Shown one piece after another: positions 1 through 8,408 of a stretch of DNA of 28,423 bases (position 1 is the stretch's first letter; every line of letters begins with the position of its first letter). The notes beneath the pieces are model-generated. The model searched no databases and had not been told where the DNA came from. It saw nothing but the letters and a program-made list of their open reading frames with translations. The stretch covers positions 1-28,423 of the forward strand of contig JBEICQ010000016.1 in NCBI GenBank assembly GCA_040383885.1, written 5' to 3'. The DNA is from JBEICQ01 sp040383885. GTDB lineage: Bacteria; Bacteroidota; Bacteroidia; UBA4408. Both the position numbers and the translations under genes were made by a program.

Positions 1-1006
1 CCCATGAATTACCCTGACGGGTTGATTTGTATAAATCGAAACCGCCCAGACCACCTTTTCTATCACTAGCAAAATACAAGGTAGCACCATCAGCCGAAAT
101 ACAGGCTCCTTTTTCTTTAAACTTGGTATTGATGTTCGGACCTACATCCATAGGTTCTGACCATGAATCACCTTTAAGTTCGCTCATGTAGATATTGCCA
201 TTTTCTTTCTTATCCATTCCAATAAGCATTTTGGTGCCGTCAGACGAGATTGAGAAAATAGCGTCATTTTCTTCAGTGTTAACTGGTGTTCCTATTTCGT
301 CGGATGTACCGAAGCCATTGTCACCTTCAGTGGCGGTAAAAACGCTTTCGAAAAACTTTCCGTCCATTGCCTGGAAGTTACCATTTCCTTCCCTGCGACT
401 TGTGAAGTAGATGATACTTTCGTCATCAGTGAGGCCTGCAAAATATTCTGGGAATTTTGTATTAACAGAGGATCCCAGATTAGTGAAGTCTGCCTTAACA
501 GGTTTTTTCATGGACTCATCAGCGAAACGACACATTCCGACCTGGCGGTCGAGAATTTCAGCAGTTTCTTTGTCGATGCGCTTTTCCAACTTTCGATAGG
601 TTTCGAATTTGTCGATTGCCATATCAAATTTTCCGGCAAACATATAAGCTTCGCCAAGGTTAAGAAGTGTGGAAAGAGGAGCTCTTTTTTCGTTACAATC
701 ACTGTCATCATAGTTGGCAGCCATCCGAAGCATATTTTTCTCAGCCATTTCAAGATATGGGATGGCATCGGATTTTAGTCGTGTTCCGGCGTTGAGTATA
801 CAGAATCCAAGGTTGTAATTCAGCAAAGCATTGGTTGGCTCCATTTGAACGAGTTCTTCAAAAGCGGGCACTGCCTCACCGAAATTATTATAGTCAAGGT
901 GGTAGTTGGCTGCTTCAAACTTTTTACAGAAGTCAGGTGAACGCTGCGCGAACCCTGCAAATGAGATCATTAGCAAGGCTGCAGTTAACAACGGGGATTT
1001 TTTCAT
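1..1006 (-). CDS. TPR/PD40 envelope protein, C-terminus cut by window edge
   Basis: This open frame of 335 codons starts at the ATG at 1006 and runs off the left edge without a stop. It begins with a clear signal peptide (MKKSPLLTAALLMISFAGFA, then QR). Residues about 25-150 look like tetratricopeptide helices (NYNLGFCILNAG, LLNLGEAYMFAGKFDMA). From about 175 onward there are PD40/WD40-like propeller blades such as DDESIIYFTSRREG and SADGATLYFASDRKGG. In Bacteroidota this order usually precedes a C-terminal OmpA peptidoglycan-binding domain, as in PorE-like proteins of the type IX secretion machinery and many relatives of unknown role; that domain would lie outside the window. The likely place of action is the periplasm or outer membrane. 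It follows the E2 gene by 69 bases and has its own promoter box. The fold is well supported; a PorE role is only a possibility. Confidence 0.85.
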   Translation of the reverse strand, partial: MKKSPLLTAALLMISFAGFAQRSPDFCKKFEAANYHLDYNNFGEAVPAFEELVQMEPTNALLNYNLGFCILNAGTRLKSDAIPYLEMAEKNMLRMAANYDDSDCNEKRAPLSTLLNLGEAYMFAGKFDMAIDKFETYRKLEKRIDKETAEILDRQVGMCRFADESMKKPVKADFTNLGSSVNTKFPEYFAGLTDDESIIYFTSRREGNGNFQAMDGKFFESVFTATEGDNGFGTSDEIGTPVNTEENDAIFSISSDGTKMLIGMDKKENGNIYMSELKGDSWSEPMDVGPNINTKFKEKGACISADGATLYFASDRKGGLGGFDLYKSTRQGNSW

Positions 1007-1062
1007 ATCTGATAACGGTTTTTTACTTACGGATGCAAAACAAAGCCTTTTTGCTGGCATAA

Positions 1063-1070
1063 CAAAATTA
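1063..1070 (-). promoter_or_regulatory. -7 box TAATTTTG for the TPR/PD40 gene
   Basis: The minus strand reads TAATTTTG, a perfect match to the Bacteroidota -7 consensus TAnnTTTG. It lies in the short gap after the E2 stop codon. Transcription would begin near 1058, giving a leader of about 50 bases before the ATG at 1006. I saw no clear -33 TTG. Confidence 0.45.
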
Positions 1071-1075
1071 ATTTG

Positions 1076-2383
1076 TTAAATGGGTCGGTTTAAATCGAAA
1101 TTTTCGAGGTAGTCGGCAACCTTCCTCAAGAAGGAACCACCCAAAGAACCATCCACCACGCGATGATCGTAGGAAAGCGAAAGGAACATCATGTGTCTGA
1201 TGGCAATCACATCTCCCTGTGGTGTTTCAAGTACAGCAGGTTTCTTTTTAATTGCCCCCACAGCGAGTATTGCCACTTGTGGTTGATTGATAATCGGCGT
1301 ACCCATTACATTTCCAAATGAACCCACATTAGAAATGGTAAATGTGCCTCCGGAGATCTCATCCGGTTGCAACTTGTTTTCTCTTGCCCTGAGCGCCAAA
1401 TCGTTCACCGACCTGGTAAGGCCGCTGAGATTTAGCATATCTGCATTTCTTATCACAGGAACAATCAGATTCCCGCTTGGCAGGGCAGTTGCCATGCCTA
1501 TGTTAATGGATTTTCTGCGGATGATGTTGCTGCCGTCTACAGATACATTTATCATGGGATAATCCCGGATAGCTTTGGCCACTGCCTCTACAAACAGAGG
1601 CGTAAAGGTGATTTTCTCTTTTTCTCTTTTTTCATACTCTTTTTTCACACGCTCTCTCCACAATACAAGGTTGGTTACATCCGCTTCTACAAATGAGGTT
1701 ACATGCGGAGAAGTTTGCTTAGACCTTACCATGTGATCGGCTATCAACTTGCGCATGCGGTCCATCTCTATGATTTCATCTCCTGCATTCAAGGATACAA
1801 CCGGCGCCGGTTTAGGCTGCACAACCTCAGTTTTTGCAGCAGGGGCTGTTATTATTTCGTTAGCTACAACCGGACTTGCAGGTGTTTTACTGCGCTGGGG
1901 CAGGTAGTTGAGGATATCTTCCTTTGTTAAGCGACCATCTTTGCCACTTCCCGCAATATTGTCCAGCTCTGCTTGAGAGATGCCCTCCTGTCTGGCAATA
2001 TTCTTTACAAGGGGAGAGTAAAATCTTGCGGATGCATCTGAAGAAGCCACAACGGCAGCGGCAGGAGCATTCCGGATAACAGGTACTTCAGTTTTTTCGG
2101 CTGAAGGCTTGGTGGCAGGAGGAGAGGCCGGCTCAGAAGTGGATGCATCCCGCATGATGGCTACCGCAGTACCTACAGCAACGACTTCGCCTTCTTTGAA
2201 TAATTTTTTTTCCAGAATACCCGCACGGGCAGCAGGCACCTCTGAGTCTACTTTGTCGGTAGCAATTTCCAGGACTGTTTCGTCAGCAGAAATTGCATCA
2301 CCTTCATTTTTTGTCCATTTGATGATTGTTGCCTCAGCAACGCTCTCGCCCATTTTGGGCATCACAAGTTCGAATTGCGCCAT
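1076..2383 (-). CDS. 2-oxoacid dehydrogenase E2 (dihydrolipoyllysine acyltransferase)
   Basis: This 435-residue protein is the acyltransferase core of a 2-oxoacid dehydrogenase complex; it passes an acyl group from its lipoyl arm to CoA in the cytoplasm. The N-terminal lipoyl domain (about 1-77) carries the modified lysine in EIATDKVDSEV (K44). A Pro/Ala-rich linker leads to a peripheral subunit-binding domain (about 121-161, YSPLVKNIARQEG) that holds E1 or E3. A second linker leads to the catalytic domain (about 204-435) with the active-site motif YDHRVVDG (H407, D411). I chose the ATG at 2383 because MAQFELVMPKMGE is the usual start of the family and a perfect -7 box lies at 2399-2406; upstream in-frame codons are probably not translated. 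No E1 or E3 gene is nearby, so the substrate (pyruvate, branched-chain or other) cannot be fixed; the sequence looks most like the branched-chain/general type. Confidence 0.93.
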   Translation of the reverse strand: MAQFELVMPKMGESVAEATIIKWTKNEGDAISADETVLEIATDKVDSEVPAARAGILEKKLFKEGEVVAVGTAVAIMRDASTSEPASPPATKPSAEKTEVPVIRNAPAAAVVASSDASARFYSPLVKNIARQEGISQAELDNIAGSGKDGRLTKEDILNYLPQRSKTPASPVVANEIITAPAAKTEVVQPKPAPVVSLNAGDEIIEMDRMRKLIADHMVRSKQTSPHVTSFVEADVTNLVLWRERVKKEYEKREKEKITFTPLFVEAVAKAIRDYPMINVSVDGSNIIRRKSINIGMATALPSGNLIVPVIRNADMLNLSGLTRSVNDLALRARENKLQPDEISGGTFTISNVGSFGNVMGTPIINQPQVAILAVGAIKKKPAVLETPQGDVIAIRHMMFLSLSYDHRVVDGSLGGSFLRKVADYLENFDLNRPI

Positions 2384-2398
2384 GTTTATTTGGGAGTC

Positions 2399-2406
2399 CA
2401 AAAGTA
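2399..2406 (-). promoter_or_regulatory. -7 box TACTTTTG for the E2 gene
   Basis: The minus strand reads TACTTTTG, a perfect TAnnTTTG match, 15 bases before the ATG at 2383. It falls inside the longer in-frame reading of the E2 ORF, which argues that the upstream codons are not used. Transcription would start near 2394, giving a leader of about 11 bases. Confidence 0.5.
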
Positions 2407-2432
2407 TTATTTTATTCGGACACCCCGGAGGT

Positions 2433-3878
2433 TCAGAATCTAATTCCTCCCGTAAAAACAAGCAGTGTCGTATTTTGCGTCATTCCGGCGGCATTTACAA
2501 GGGACGGATCGTAGGTATAATAAAGCGATTTCAGGCGGGTAAAGACGAAAGCCACATCACAAAACAAATTTTTTTGCCTGAAACCCAATCCACCGGTTAT
2601 CCTTGTGTATCTGAAATTATTGACATCATTTAGTACCGGTGGGCGGTTAAAAGCATATCCTCCGCGCAGGCTAAAAAAATTACTTATACGCAATTCCATA
2701 CCGGTTCGATAGGTTTGCTGCATTCCATATTGACCTGATATTTGGTTGTTTATCTGCGAAAAATCTGCATTTGGGAAAATGCGCATACCCGAAAAGTCGC
2801 TCAGTTCCATGTCAGCACTTATTAAACCTACCTTCGGATGTAAAAGACAAAGACTGAAGGTACTTTTGGATGGGATGCGAATGATGTAATCGAAGGCGCC
2901 TTCCGGTGAACCAAAACTATACTGTCCTGAGGTAAAATCAGCAGTGAGACTGCTGTTGTATGCGTCGCTCATGGCAATTCTGGAACCTGTTTGGTAAGCA
3001 GCACCTAAGCGCACATATTCCACAGGCATATACACCAGACCTGCTTTGGCAAAAAAGCCGGCACCGCGAGAAACAACTCTTTGCTCAAAGGTAAAAGCCT
3101 GAATAGGCAGCGTATCGTTTACTTTTTCTGAATGGGTTGTATTTTCATTGAAACGAACCCTGAACAATCCCAAAGATGCTCCAATAAATAACTTATTGGA
3201 AAAGTTACCGGACACAAAAAAATTGTTTTCATTCAGGCTTCCGAAGGATTGGAGGGTAGTTCTCTGACTTACAGGCGAAGTTTTTAGCAAATTGGGTATG
3301 TACTGATTGGTGCCCAGCACAGAGAAAGTATCGATCAGGTAGGAATCAAAAGCCATTCGTTCAGAGAACTCACTGAGACTTGATGGATCATTTCCGTTTG
3401 CTCTTCTTACAAATTCCCTCATCAGACTATTACCTGTTACTTCTCCGGAAATAAATGCCCTTCTGTTAAAGTTTGCCAGACGGTTGAAGTTGAACCCGAC
3501 TGTGATGCCTTTCCATTCGGGCAAATTATCATCCTTTCCCTTTTTCTGGTGAATGGCCAAGCCCCAGTTATTCACATTCATGGTAAGGCGGCTGTCGTTG
3601 GCACGGGTATTCTCATACAGGGCTTCTTCCTCCGAAAAATGTATGCCAGGGGAGAAGGAAAACTCGGTTTTCCTGTATAGACCTGCTGAGCCGGGATTGA
3701 TGCTAGTGGCTCCGGGATCGGCACCCACCGCTCCGAATGCCCCTCCAAGGGCGCTGCTACGGGCCGTTCCGGTGGAGGTGGTAAAACTGTATCGAAACGC
3801 ATCCATGGCACTCTGTGCCCCTGCTGTGTGCTGTACAGCGATAGTCAGTGTACAGGCAATAAAAATCAATTTTTTCAT
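2433..3878 (-). CDS. FadL/OmpP1-like outer-membrane beta-barrel protein
   Basis: This 481-residue protein has a signal peptide (MKKLIFIACTLTIAVQHTAGA, cleaved before QSAMDAFRY) followed by the N-terminal pattern GTARSSALGGAFGAVGADP and SINPGSAGLY. That pattern is typical of Bacteroidota members of the OmpP1/FadL/TodX group, which form 14-stranded barrels for hydrophobic substrates. The rest alternates aromatic and polar residues in short strands, and the chain ends in an aromatic residue (FTGGIRF), as outer-membrane barrels do. The substrate is unknown and transport itself is not shown. The gene begins 8 bases after the stop of the upstream lipoprotein gene on the same strand, so the two are probably co-transcribed. 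The E2 gene follows after 49 bases with its own promoter. Confidence 0.8.
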   Translation of the reverse strand: MKKLIFIACTLTIAVQHTAGAQSAMDAFRYSFTTSTGTARSSALGGAFGAVGADPGATSINPGSAGLYRKTEFSFSPGIHFSEEEALYENTRANDSRLTMNVNNWGLAIHQKKGKDDNLPEWKGITVGFNFNRLANFNRRAFISGEVTGNSLMREFVRRANGNDPSSLSEFSERMAFDSYLIDTFSVLGTNQYIPNLLKTSPVSQRTTLQSFGSLNENNFFVSGNFSNKLFIGASLGLFRVRFNENTTHSEKVNDTLPIQAFTFEQRVVSRGAGFFAKAGLVYMPVEYVRLGAAYQTGSRIAMSDAYNSSLTADFTSGQYSFGSPEGAFDYIIRIPSKSTFSLCLLHPKVGLISADMELSDFSGMRIFPNADFSQINNQISGQYGMQQTYRTGMELRISNFFSLRGGYAFNRPPVLNDVNNFRYTRITGGLGFRQKNLFCDVAFVFTRLKSLYYTYDPSLVNAAGMTQNTTLLVFTGGIRF

Positions 3879-3886
3879 GGCTTTTT

Positions 3887-5686
3887 TTATCGGCGACTTC
3901 CGCCTCTGCCACCCGGTGCAGAAGGAGAGAAGTTTCGGGGAGAAGACTGCATGCGTGGACTGCTTTCCATACGGGGAGCTGATTGCATTCTGGGGGCATC
4001 AAAATTTCTGGGGCTCATGTTCATGCCGGGCGAAGGCTGAGAACGAGGCGCATCATAGTTTCTGGGACTGCTTTCCATTCTCGGTGCATCAAAGTTTCTG
4101 GGACTGCTTTCCATTCTCGGGGTATCATAGTTCCTGGGACTGCTTTCCATTCTCGGGGTATCATAGTTTCTGGGACTATTTTCCATTCGCGGGGTATCAT
4201 AGTTCCTGGGACTATTTTCCATTCGCGGGTTCTGATATCTTGGAGAGTAATCTCTTGGAGACTCATATCTCGGGGTGTTTTCAATTCTAGGCCTTACCTG
4301 CTCCCTTTCAAAATCTGCGGGCGTTTGCGGCTTTGTGAAGTCACGCATGAATTCCTGGCGCCCAGAATTGTTGTTAAAACGATCACGGGGATTGTTCTCC
4401 GGAATAAAATCAGGTGTCTTGTCATTTCTCACGCCCGGATTTATCTGATCGAAATTATTTCTGGTGGGCATGTTAGAGGGCTTATCGGTTCGCGTATCGA
4501 AAGAAGGGCTGAGGTTGCCCTGCGGTGTTTTTACAGGATTATTGCTTTCAGGAGTCCGTGAAGGAGGCAGGTAATCAAAATTACTGTTGGGTCTTACGGA
4601 AGGAGAATTTGCATTTTCAGGTGATTTGGGCGAACGAACATCCCTGGAGGGAAGCGAGGGGCTTTTGATGTCCTCCTTTATTGAAGGACTTAAAGTGGGT
4701 GGATCGCCCTGTTTGATATTGCCTTGATTTCCCCGGATAACAGGCGTACGGATGCCGTCTTCTGACATTTTTATGGGTTGTTCATCTCCACGGTCAACAG
4801 CCAGCGCCCGTTGGTACTTTTCTCCAAAAGACATGCTTCCGCGGCGTCCGCCTGAGGATACACCATTGTTGCCGATGGCATTACGGGGACCGTAATAAAA
4901 TTGATTTCTGTCGAAACTGTTAAAGTACATAGAATTGGCGAGCCCATGATAATACCCATTCCAGTATCCATTCATGTAGCCATTGTTGAAACCATTCCAG
5001 TAGGAGTTGCCCCAGCCACCACCCCAGGCACCCCAACCATTATACCAATACCAGGGAGAATTCCAGCAACTATAGTAGGGAGAACTCCAGTTCCATGGGT
5101 TGTTCCAGGACCAAAACGGATCGTAACCATACCAGGCAGAATTCCATCCCCCGAAAGGATCCCAAAACATGCGCTGGCGGAAACCCAATCCCCAACCGAA
5201 AGGCCGTGAGTAAACCATGGTAGTGAATCCCGGATTCCAGAATCCGTAGGTTGTGTAAACAGAAGTTCCGAAAGAAATGGGATTGTAATCGTAGTAGTAA
5301 ATATTGGTGTAATAAGGATCGTAATATCCCAGTCCGGTAGCATATGTGGTGTTGAATCTTCTGATTCTGGCTGCGTAGGAATAATCATAATAATCATCCA
5401 TATCAAAAGTGCGGCCATTGTCTGAGCCTGTTCTGGCATTGTTTTCAGCATAATCATACTGAGATTCACTCCGGTTGGAATTTCCCGGCCCGTTTCCGGT
5501 ATTGGCAGGATTGGATTGTGACGGTTGTGTTGAGGTCTTGTTTTGTGAGGGAGTGTATACTTCCTGCGGTGCATTTCTTGGAGAAAAATACACATCATCA
5601 TTTACCGATGAGGCTTGCCTGGTGGAATTACATGCGCTCAGGAGGAGAACCGGCGCCAGGACTGAGAGAGACAGAATCGTTTTCAT
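3887..5686 (-). CDS. W/Y/G-rich lipoprotein with Ser-Pro-Arg repeats
   Basis: I do not recognise a named family for this 599-residue protein. It starts with a lipoprotein signal peptide, MKTILSLSVLAPVLLLSAC, with C19 as the lipidated cysteine; I chose the ATG at 5686 because it places this lipobox correctly. Residues about 95-260 are extremely rich in Tyr, Trp, Gly, Asn and Phe, with many W/N/G pairs (GWGAWGGGWGNSYWNG). Residues 310-460 form a Pro/Ser/Asn-rich disordered stretch. Residues 488-587 are tandem copies of a 12-residue unit, PRMESSPRNYDT, decaying toward the end, and the tail is basic (GGRGGSRR). It should sit in the outer membrane, facing either the periplasm or the surface. It is likely co-transcribed with the downstream FadL-like gene (8-base gap). 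A structural or adhesive role is a guess from composition alone. Confidence 0.75.
   Translation of the reverse strand: MKTILSLSVLAPVLLLSACNSTRQASSVNDDVYFSPRNAPQEVYTPSQNKTSTQPSQSNPANTGNGPGNSNRSESQYDYAENNARTGSDNGRTFDMDDYYDYSYAARIRRFNTTYATGLGYYDPYYTNIYYYDYNPISFGTSVYTTYGFWNPGFTTMVYSRPFGWGLGFRQRMFWDPFGGWNSAWYGYDPFWSWNNPWNWSSPYYSCWNSPWYWYNGWGAWGGGWGNSYWNGFNNGYMNGYWNGYYHGLANSMYFNSFDRNQFYYGPRNAIGNNGVSSGGRRGSMSFGEKYQRALAVDRGDEQPIKMSEDGIRTPVIRGNQGNIKQGDPPTLSPSIKEDIKSPSLPSRDVRSPKSPENANSPSVRPNSNFDYLPPSRTPESNNPVKTPQGNLSPSFDTRTDKPSNMPTRNNFDQINPGVRNDKTPDFIPENNPRDRFNNNSGRQEFMRDFTKPQTPADFEREQVRPRIENTPRYESPRDYSPRYQNPRMENSPRNYDTPRMENSPRNYDTPRMESSPRNYDTPRMESSPRNFDAPRMESSPRNYDAPRSQPSPGMNMSPRNFDAPRMQSAPRMESSPRMQSSPRNFSPSAPGGRGGSRR
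4052..4231. repeat. Five 36-bp in-frame tandem repeats
   Basis: Five units start at 4052, 4088, 4124, 4160 and 4196 with exact 36-base spacing; each opens ATCATAGTTTCTGGGA or a one- or two-base variant. They encode the 12-residue Ser-Pro-Arg repeat of the lipoprotein. Decayed copies continue down to about 3960. Because 36 is divisible by three, the array also keeps other frames open, which produces spurious ORFs on both strands. Confidence 0.9.
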
Positions 5687-5702
5687 AAACATTCCAATGA
5701 GG

Positions 5703-5732
5703 TTGTTTTTGCAGGCTTTTGGAGTATTTTTG
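5703..5732 (+). promoter_or_regulatory. Promoter for proS (TTG-N19-TATTTTTG)
   Basis: TTG at 5703-5705 and TATTTTTG at 5725-5732 are separated by 19 bases, an excellent match to the Bacteroidota -33/-7 promoter. Transcription would start near 5737, leaving a leader of about 50 bases before the proS ATG at 5789. The leader has no evident hairpin or T-box signature. Confidence 0.6.
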
Positions 5733-5788
5733 TAACCCTTTAAGAACCGTACGCACATGCATACCCAAATTCCATACCAAAAATTTTC

Positions 5789-7264
5789 ATGGCAAAAGAT
5801 TTAACCAACCGAGAAGAAAACTACGCCCAATGGTACAACGATCTTGTGATCAAAGCTGATCTGGCTGAGAACTCTGCTGTAAGGGGTTGTATGGTCATCA
5901 AACCTTATGGCTATGCCATTTGGGAGAAGATGCAGGGAGTACTTGATGGAATGTTCAAGGAAACCGGACACCAGAATGCCTATTTCCCGCTGTTTATCCC
6001 CAAGTCATTCTTTTCAAAAGAGGCCTCCCATGTGGACGGATTTGCAAAAGAATGTGCGGTTGTTACCCACTACCGACTCAAAAATGATCCTGATGGAAAA
6101 GGCGTGGTGGTAGATGAAGATGCCAGGTTGGAGGAAGAACTCATTGTAAGACCTACTTCTGAAACCATTATTTGGAATACCTATAAAAATTGGATTCAGT
6201 CTTATCGTGACCTTCCCCTGCTCATCAACCAATGGGCAAATGTGGTGAGATGGGAAATGCGAACCCGATTGTTTTTGCGCACGGCCGAGTTTCTCTGGCA
6301 GGAAGGGCATACAGCACATGCTACTGCAGAAGAAGCCATCGAAGAAACCACACGGATGCTTGATGTGTATGCAACCTTTGCAGAGCAGTACCTGGCCTTG
6401 CCGGTGATCAAAGGAAAAAAAACAGCCAATGAAAGATTTGCAGGCGCTATTGATACCTATTGTATTGAGGCATTGATGCAAGATGGCAAAGCTCTTCAGG
6501 CAGGCACTTCTCACTTTTTGGGACAGAATTTTGCCAAGGCTTTTGATGTGCAGTTTGCCGGCAAAGACGGTAAACTTGATTATGTGTGGGCCACCTCCTG
6601 GGGCGTTTCCACCAGACTCATGGGAGCCCTTATCATGGCTCATTCCGATAACAATGGATTAGTACTGCCACCCAAGCTGGCACCCATTCAGGTGGTGATG
6701 GTTCCCATCTATAAATCTGAGGAGGAGCTCAGCAAAATCACAGAAAAACTACAGCCCGCCATACAAGCACTGAAAGCATCCGGAATCACAGTGAAATATG
6801 ACGACAGGGATACCCATCGCCCGGGTTTTAAATTTGCTGAATATGAACTCAAGGGAGTACCTGTTAGACTTTGCATGGGCATGCGAGACTATCAGCAAAA
6901 TACTATTGAAGTGGCCCGCAGAGACACCGGTGAAAAAATGGCTATGTCCTTTGATGGTGTAGTGGAAAAAATAAAGAGTCTGCTGGAAGAGATTCAACAA
7001 AACATCTATCACAAAGCACTTGCATTCCGCGATGCGCATATCACCCATGCAAATACGCTGGAAGAGTTTGTGGATATTCTCGACAACAAAGGCGGATTTG
7101 TAGCTGCCCACTGGGATGGAACCACCGAAACCGAACTGAAAATAAAAGAGGAAACCAAAGCCACCATCCGTTGTATTCCTCTTCACCAGCCCGATGAGCA
7201 TGGGCAATGTATTCTCTCAGGCAAACCTTCCACCCAAAGGGTACTTTTTGCCAGGGCTTACTGA
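5789..7264 (+). CDS. proS: Prolyl-tRNA synthetase, archaeal/eukaryotic-like type
   Basis: This cytoplasmic class II aminoacyl-tRNA synthetase (491 residues) charges tRNA-Pro with proline. It is the short form without the editing insertion of the E. coli enzyme, which is normal in Bacteroidota. Visible signatures are the motif 1 region YFPLFIPKSFF (65-75), the motif 2 region RPTSETIIWNTY (121-132) and FLRTAEFLWQEGHTAH (162-177), and the motif 3 region WGVSTRLMGALIMAHSD near residue 270. These are followed by the anticodon-binding domain (KLAPIQVVMVPIYK onward) and the C-terminal domain ending in FARAY. The ATG at 5789 is the family start and has a good promoter upstream. A glycosyltransferase gene follows almost without a gap, so the two are probably one transcript. 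Confidence 0.97.
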   Translation: MAKDLTNREENYAQWYNDLVIKADLAENSAVRGCMVIKPYGYAIWEKMQGVLDGMFKETGHQNAYFPLFIPKSFFSKEASHVDGFAKECAVVTHYRLKNDPDGKGVVVDEDARLEEELIVRPTSETIIWNTYKNWIQSYRDLPLLINQWANVVRWEMRTRLFLRTAEFLWQEGHTAHATAEEAIEETTRMLDVYATFAEQYLALPVIKGKKTANERFAGAIDTYCIEALMQDGKALQAGTSHFLGQNFAKAFDVQFAGKDGKLDYVWATSWGVSTRLMGALIMAHSDNNGLVLPPKLAPIQVVMVPIYKSEEELSKITEKLQPAIQALKASGITVKYDDRDTHRPGFKFAEYELKGVPVRLCMGMRDYQQNTIEVARRDTGEKMAMSFDGVVEKIKSLLEEIQQNIYHKALAFRDAHITHANTLEEFVDILDNKGGFVAAHWDGTTETELKIKEETKATIRCIPLHQPDEHGQCILSGKPSTQRVLFARAY

Positions 7265-7271
7265 TCTCGCC

Positions 7272-8408
7272 TTGTTTCGCATCCAGATCATATCTCCAGC
7301 GTGGCCTCTGCGAGGTGGCATTGCCAGTTTTACAGAAATTCTGGCAAGTGAACTTTCAAAGGCAGGTCACCAGGTAGGTGTAATTTCCTATTCGCTGCAG
7401 TACCCCTCTATCTTATTCCCCGGAAAATCTCAGTACACTGATGATCCGAGACCGGAAAACCTGCACATAAAAACTCTCATCAACAGCATCTGGCCACCAA
7501 GCTGGTTCCGCGCTGCGGATGAGGTAATCTCTCAAAATGCACAACTTGTGGTTATCCGTTACTGGATGCCTTTTTTTGCTCCGGCATTGGGAATCATCGC
7601 TTCCCGCATCAAACGCAAATTGCCGGAGGCAAGAATTATTTGTATCGCCGATAATGCAATTCCTCATGAAAAAAGACCCGGTGATATTTGGTTGTCGAAA
7701 TTCTTTTTTAGTAAGGTAGACGAATTCCTTACCATGTCGTCATCCGTTGCAGAGGATCTGTATAAAATAGGTGTTAAGTGTCCCGTGAGGGTTACTTATC
7801 ATCCGGTATATAATCGCTATGGTGAGCGCAAGGAACTAACGGAAGCGAGAAAAAAACTGGGATTGGATGAGCATGACAAAGTCATTTTGTTTTTTGGTTT
7901 TATTCGCAGGTACAAGGGTCTCGAATTGTTACTCAGGGCCATGGCCGAGCCTGCGCTTAAAGATTCAGGAATAAAACTGATGGTGGCAGGAGAGTTCTAC
8001 GAATCAGAAAAAGAAATCCATGCCCTTGTTGAAAGTCTTGGTATAAAGGAAAGGGTATTCTTTTATTCCTCTTTTATCCCGGATGCAGAAGTATCTACTT
8101 TTTTCTCGGCTGCCAACCTGCTCGTTCAACCCTACCTGAGTGCTACCCAGAGTGGCATTACCCAAATTGCTTTCCACTTCGGACTGCCCATGGTGGTAAC
8201 AGCAGTAGGCGGATTGCCGGAGATGGTGGAAAACGAAAAAGAAGGATTTGTGTGTGAAACAAATCCTATGAGTGTGTCAATTGCCGTATCGCGATATTTT
8301 GATGAAAACAGGGAGGCGGATTTCACGGCTGCAGTGTTGAAAAAAGCCATCAGGTATTCCTGGGATTATTTTATTGAAACACTACTTTTACAAAAAGTAA
8401 AATCATGA
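7272..8408 (+). CDS. GT4-family glycosyltransferase
   Basis: This retaining GT-B glycosyltransferase has about 378 residues. The N-terminal domain opens with FRIQIISPAWPLRGGIASF, where the glycine-rich loop meets the acceptor. The C-terminal Glycos_transf_1 domain shows VILFFGFIRRYKGLELLL and the donor-binding region SGITQIAFHFGLPMVV followed by GGLPEMVE. Donor and acceptor are unknown. I prefer the TTG at 7272, seven bases after the proS stop, because the family usually starts right at this strand. An in-frame ATG at 7194 would give a 404-residue form whose first 26 residues lie entirely inside the end of proS. Its stop overlaps the ATG of the metalloprotease (ATGA at 8405-8408), so the two are translationally coupled. 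Transfer to lipid or surface polysaccharide is plausible, but no other sugar genes are nearby. Confidence 0.88.
   Translation: MFRIQIISPAWPLRGGIASFTEILASELSKAGHQVGVISYSLQYPSILFPGKSQYTDDPRPENLHIKTLINSIWPPSWFRAADEVISQNAQLVVIRYWMPFFAPALGIIASRIKRKLPEARIICIADNAIPHEKRPGDIWLSKFFFSKVDEFLTMSSSVAEDLYKIGVKCPVRVTYHPVYNRYGERKELTEARKKLGLDEHDKVILFFGFIRRYKGLELLLRAMAEPALKDSGIKLMVAGEFYESEKEIHALVESLGIKERVFFYSSFIPDAEVSTFFSAANLLVQPYLSATQSGITQIAFHFGLPMVVTAVGGLPEMVENEKEGFVCETNPMSVSIAVSRYFDENREADFTAAVLKKAIRYSWDYFIETLLLQKVKS

Noticed and set aside
3960..4260. Repeat array as a CRISPR candidate
   Set aside because: Units are contiguous 36-base copies without unique spacers and are in frame with a coding sequence; no cas gene is near.
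4021..4284. Minus-strand ORF with MIPREWKIVPGT-type repeats
   Set aside because: A shifted frame of the same repeat array; no start context, and the lipoprotein frame explains the region.
3983..4561. Plus-strand ORF of 192 residues rich in SRGIIVPGT-like repeats
   Set aside because: It is the antisense reading of the 36-bp array in the lipoprotein gene; the repeat keeps all frames open.
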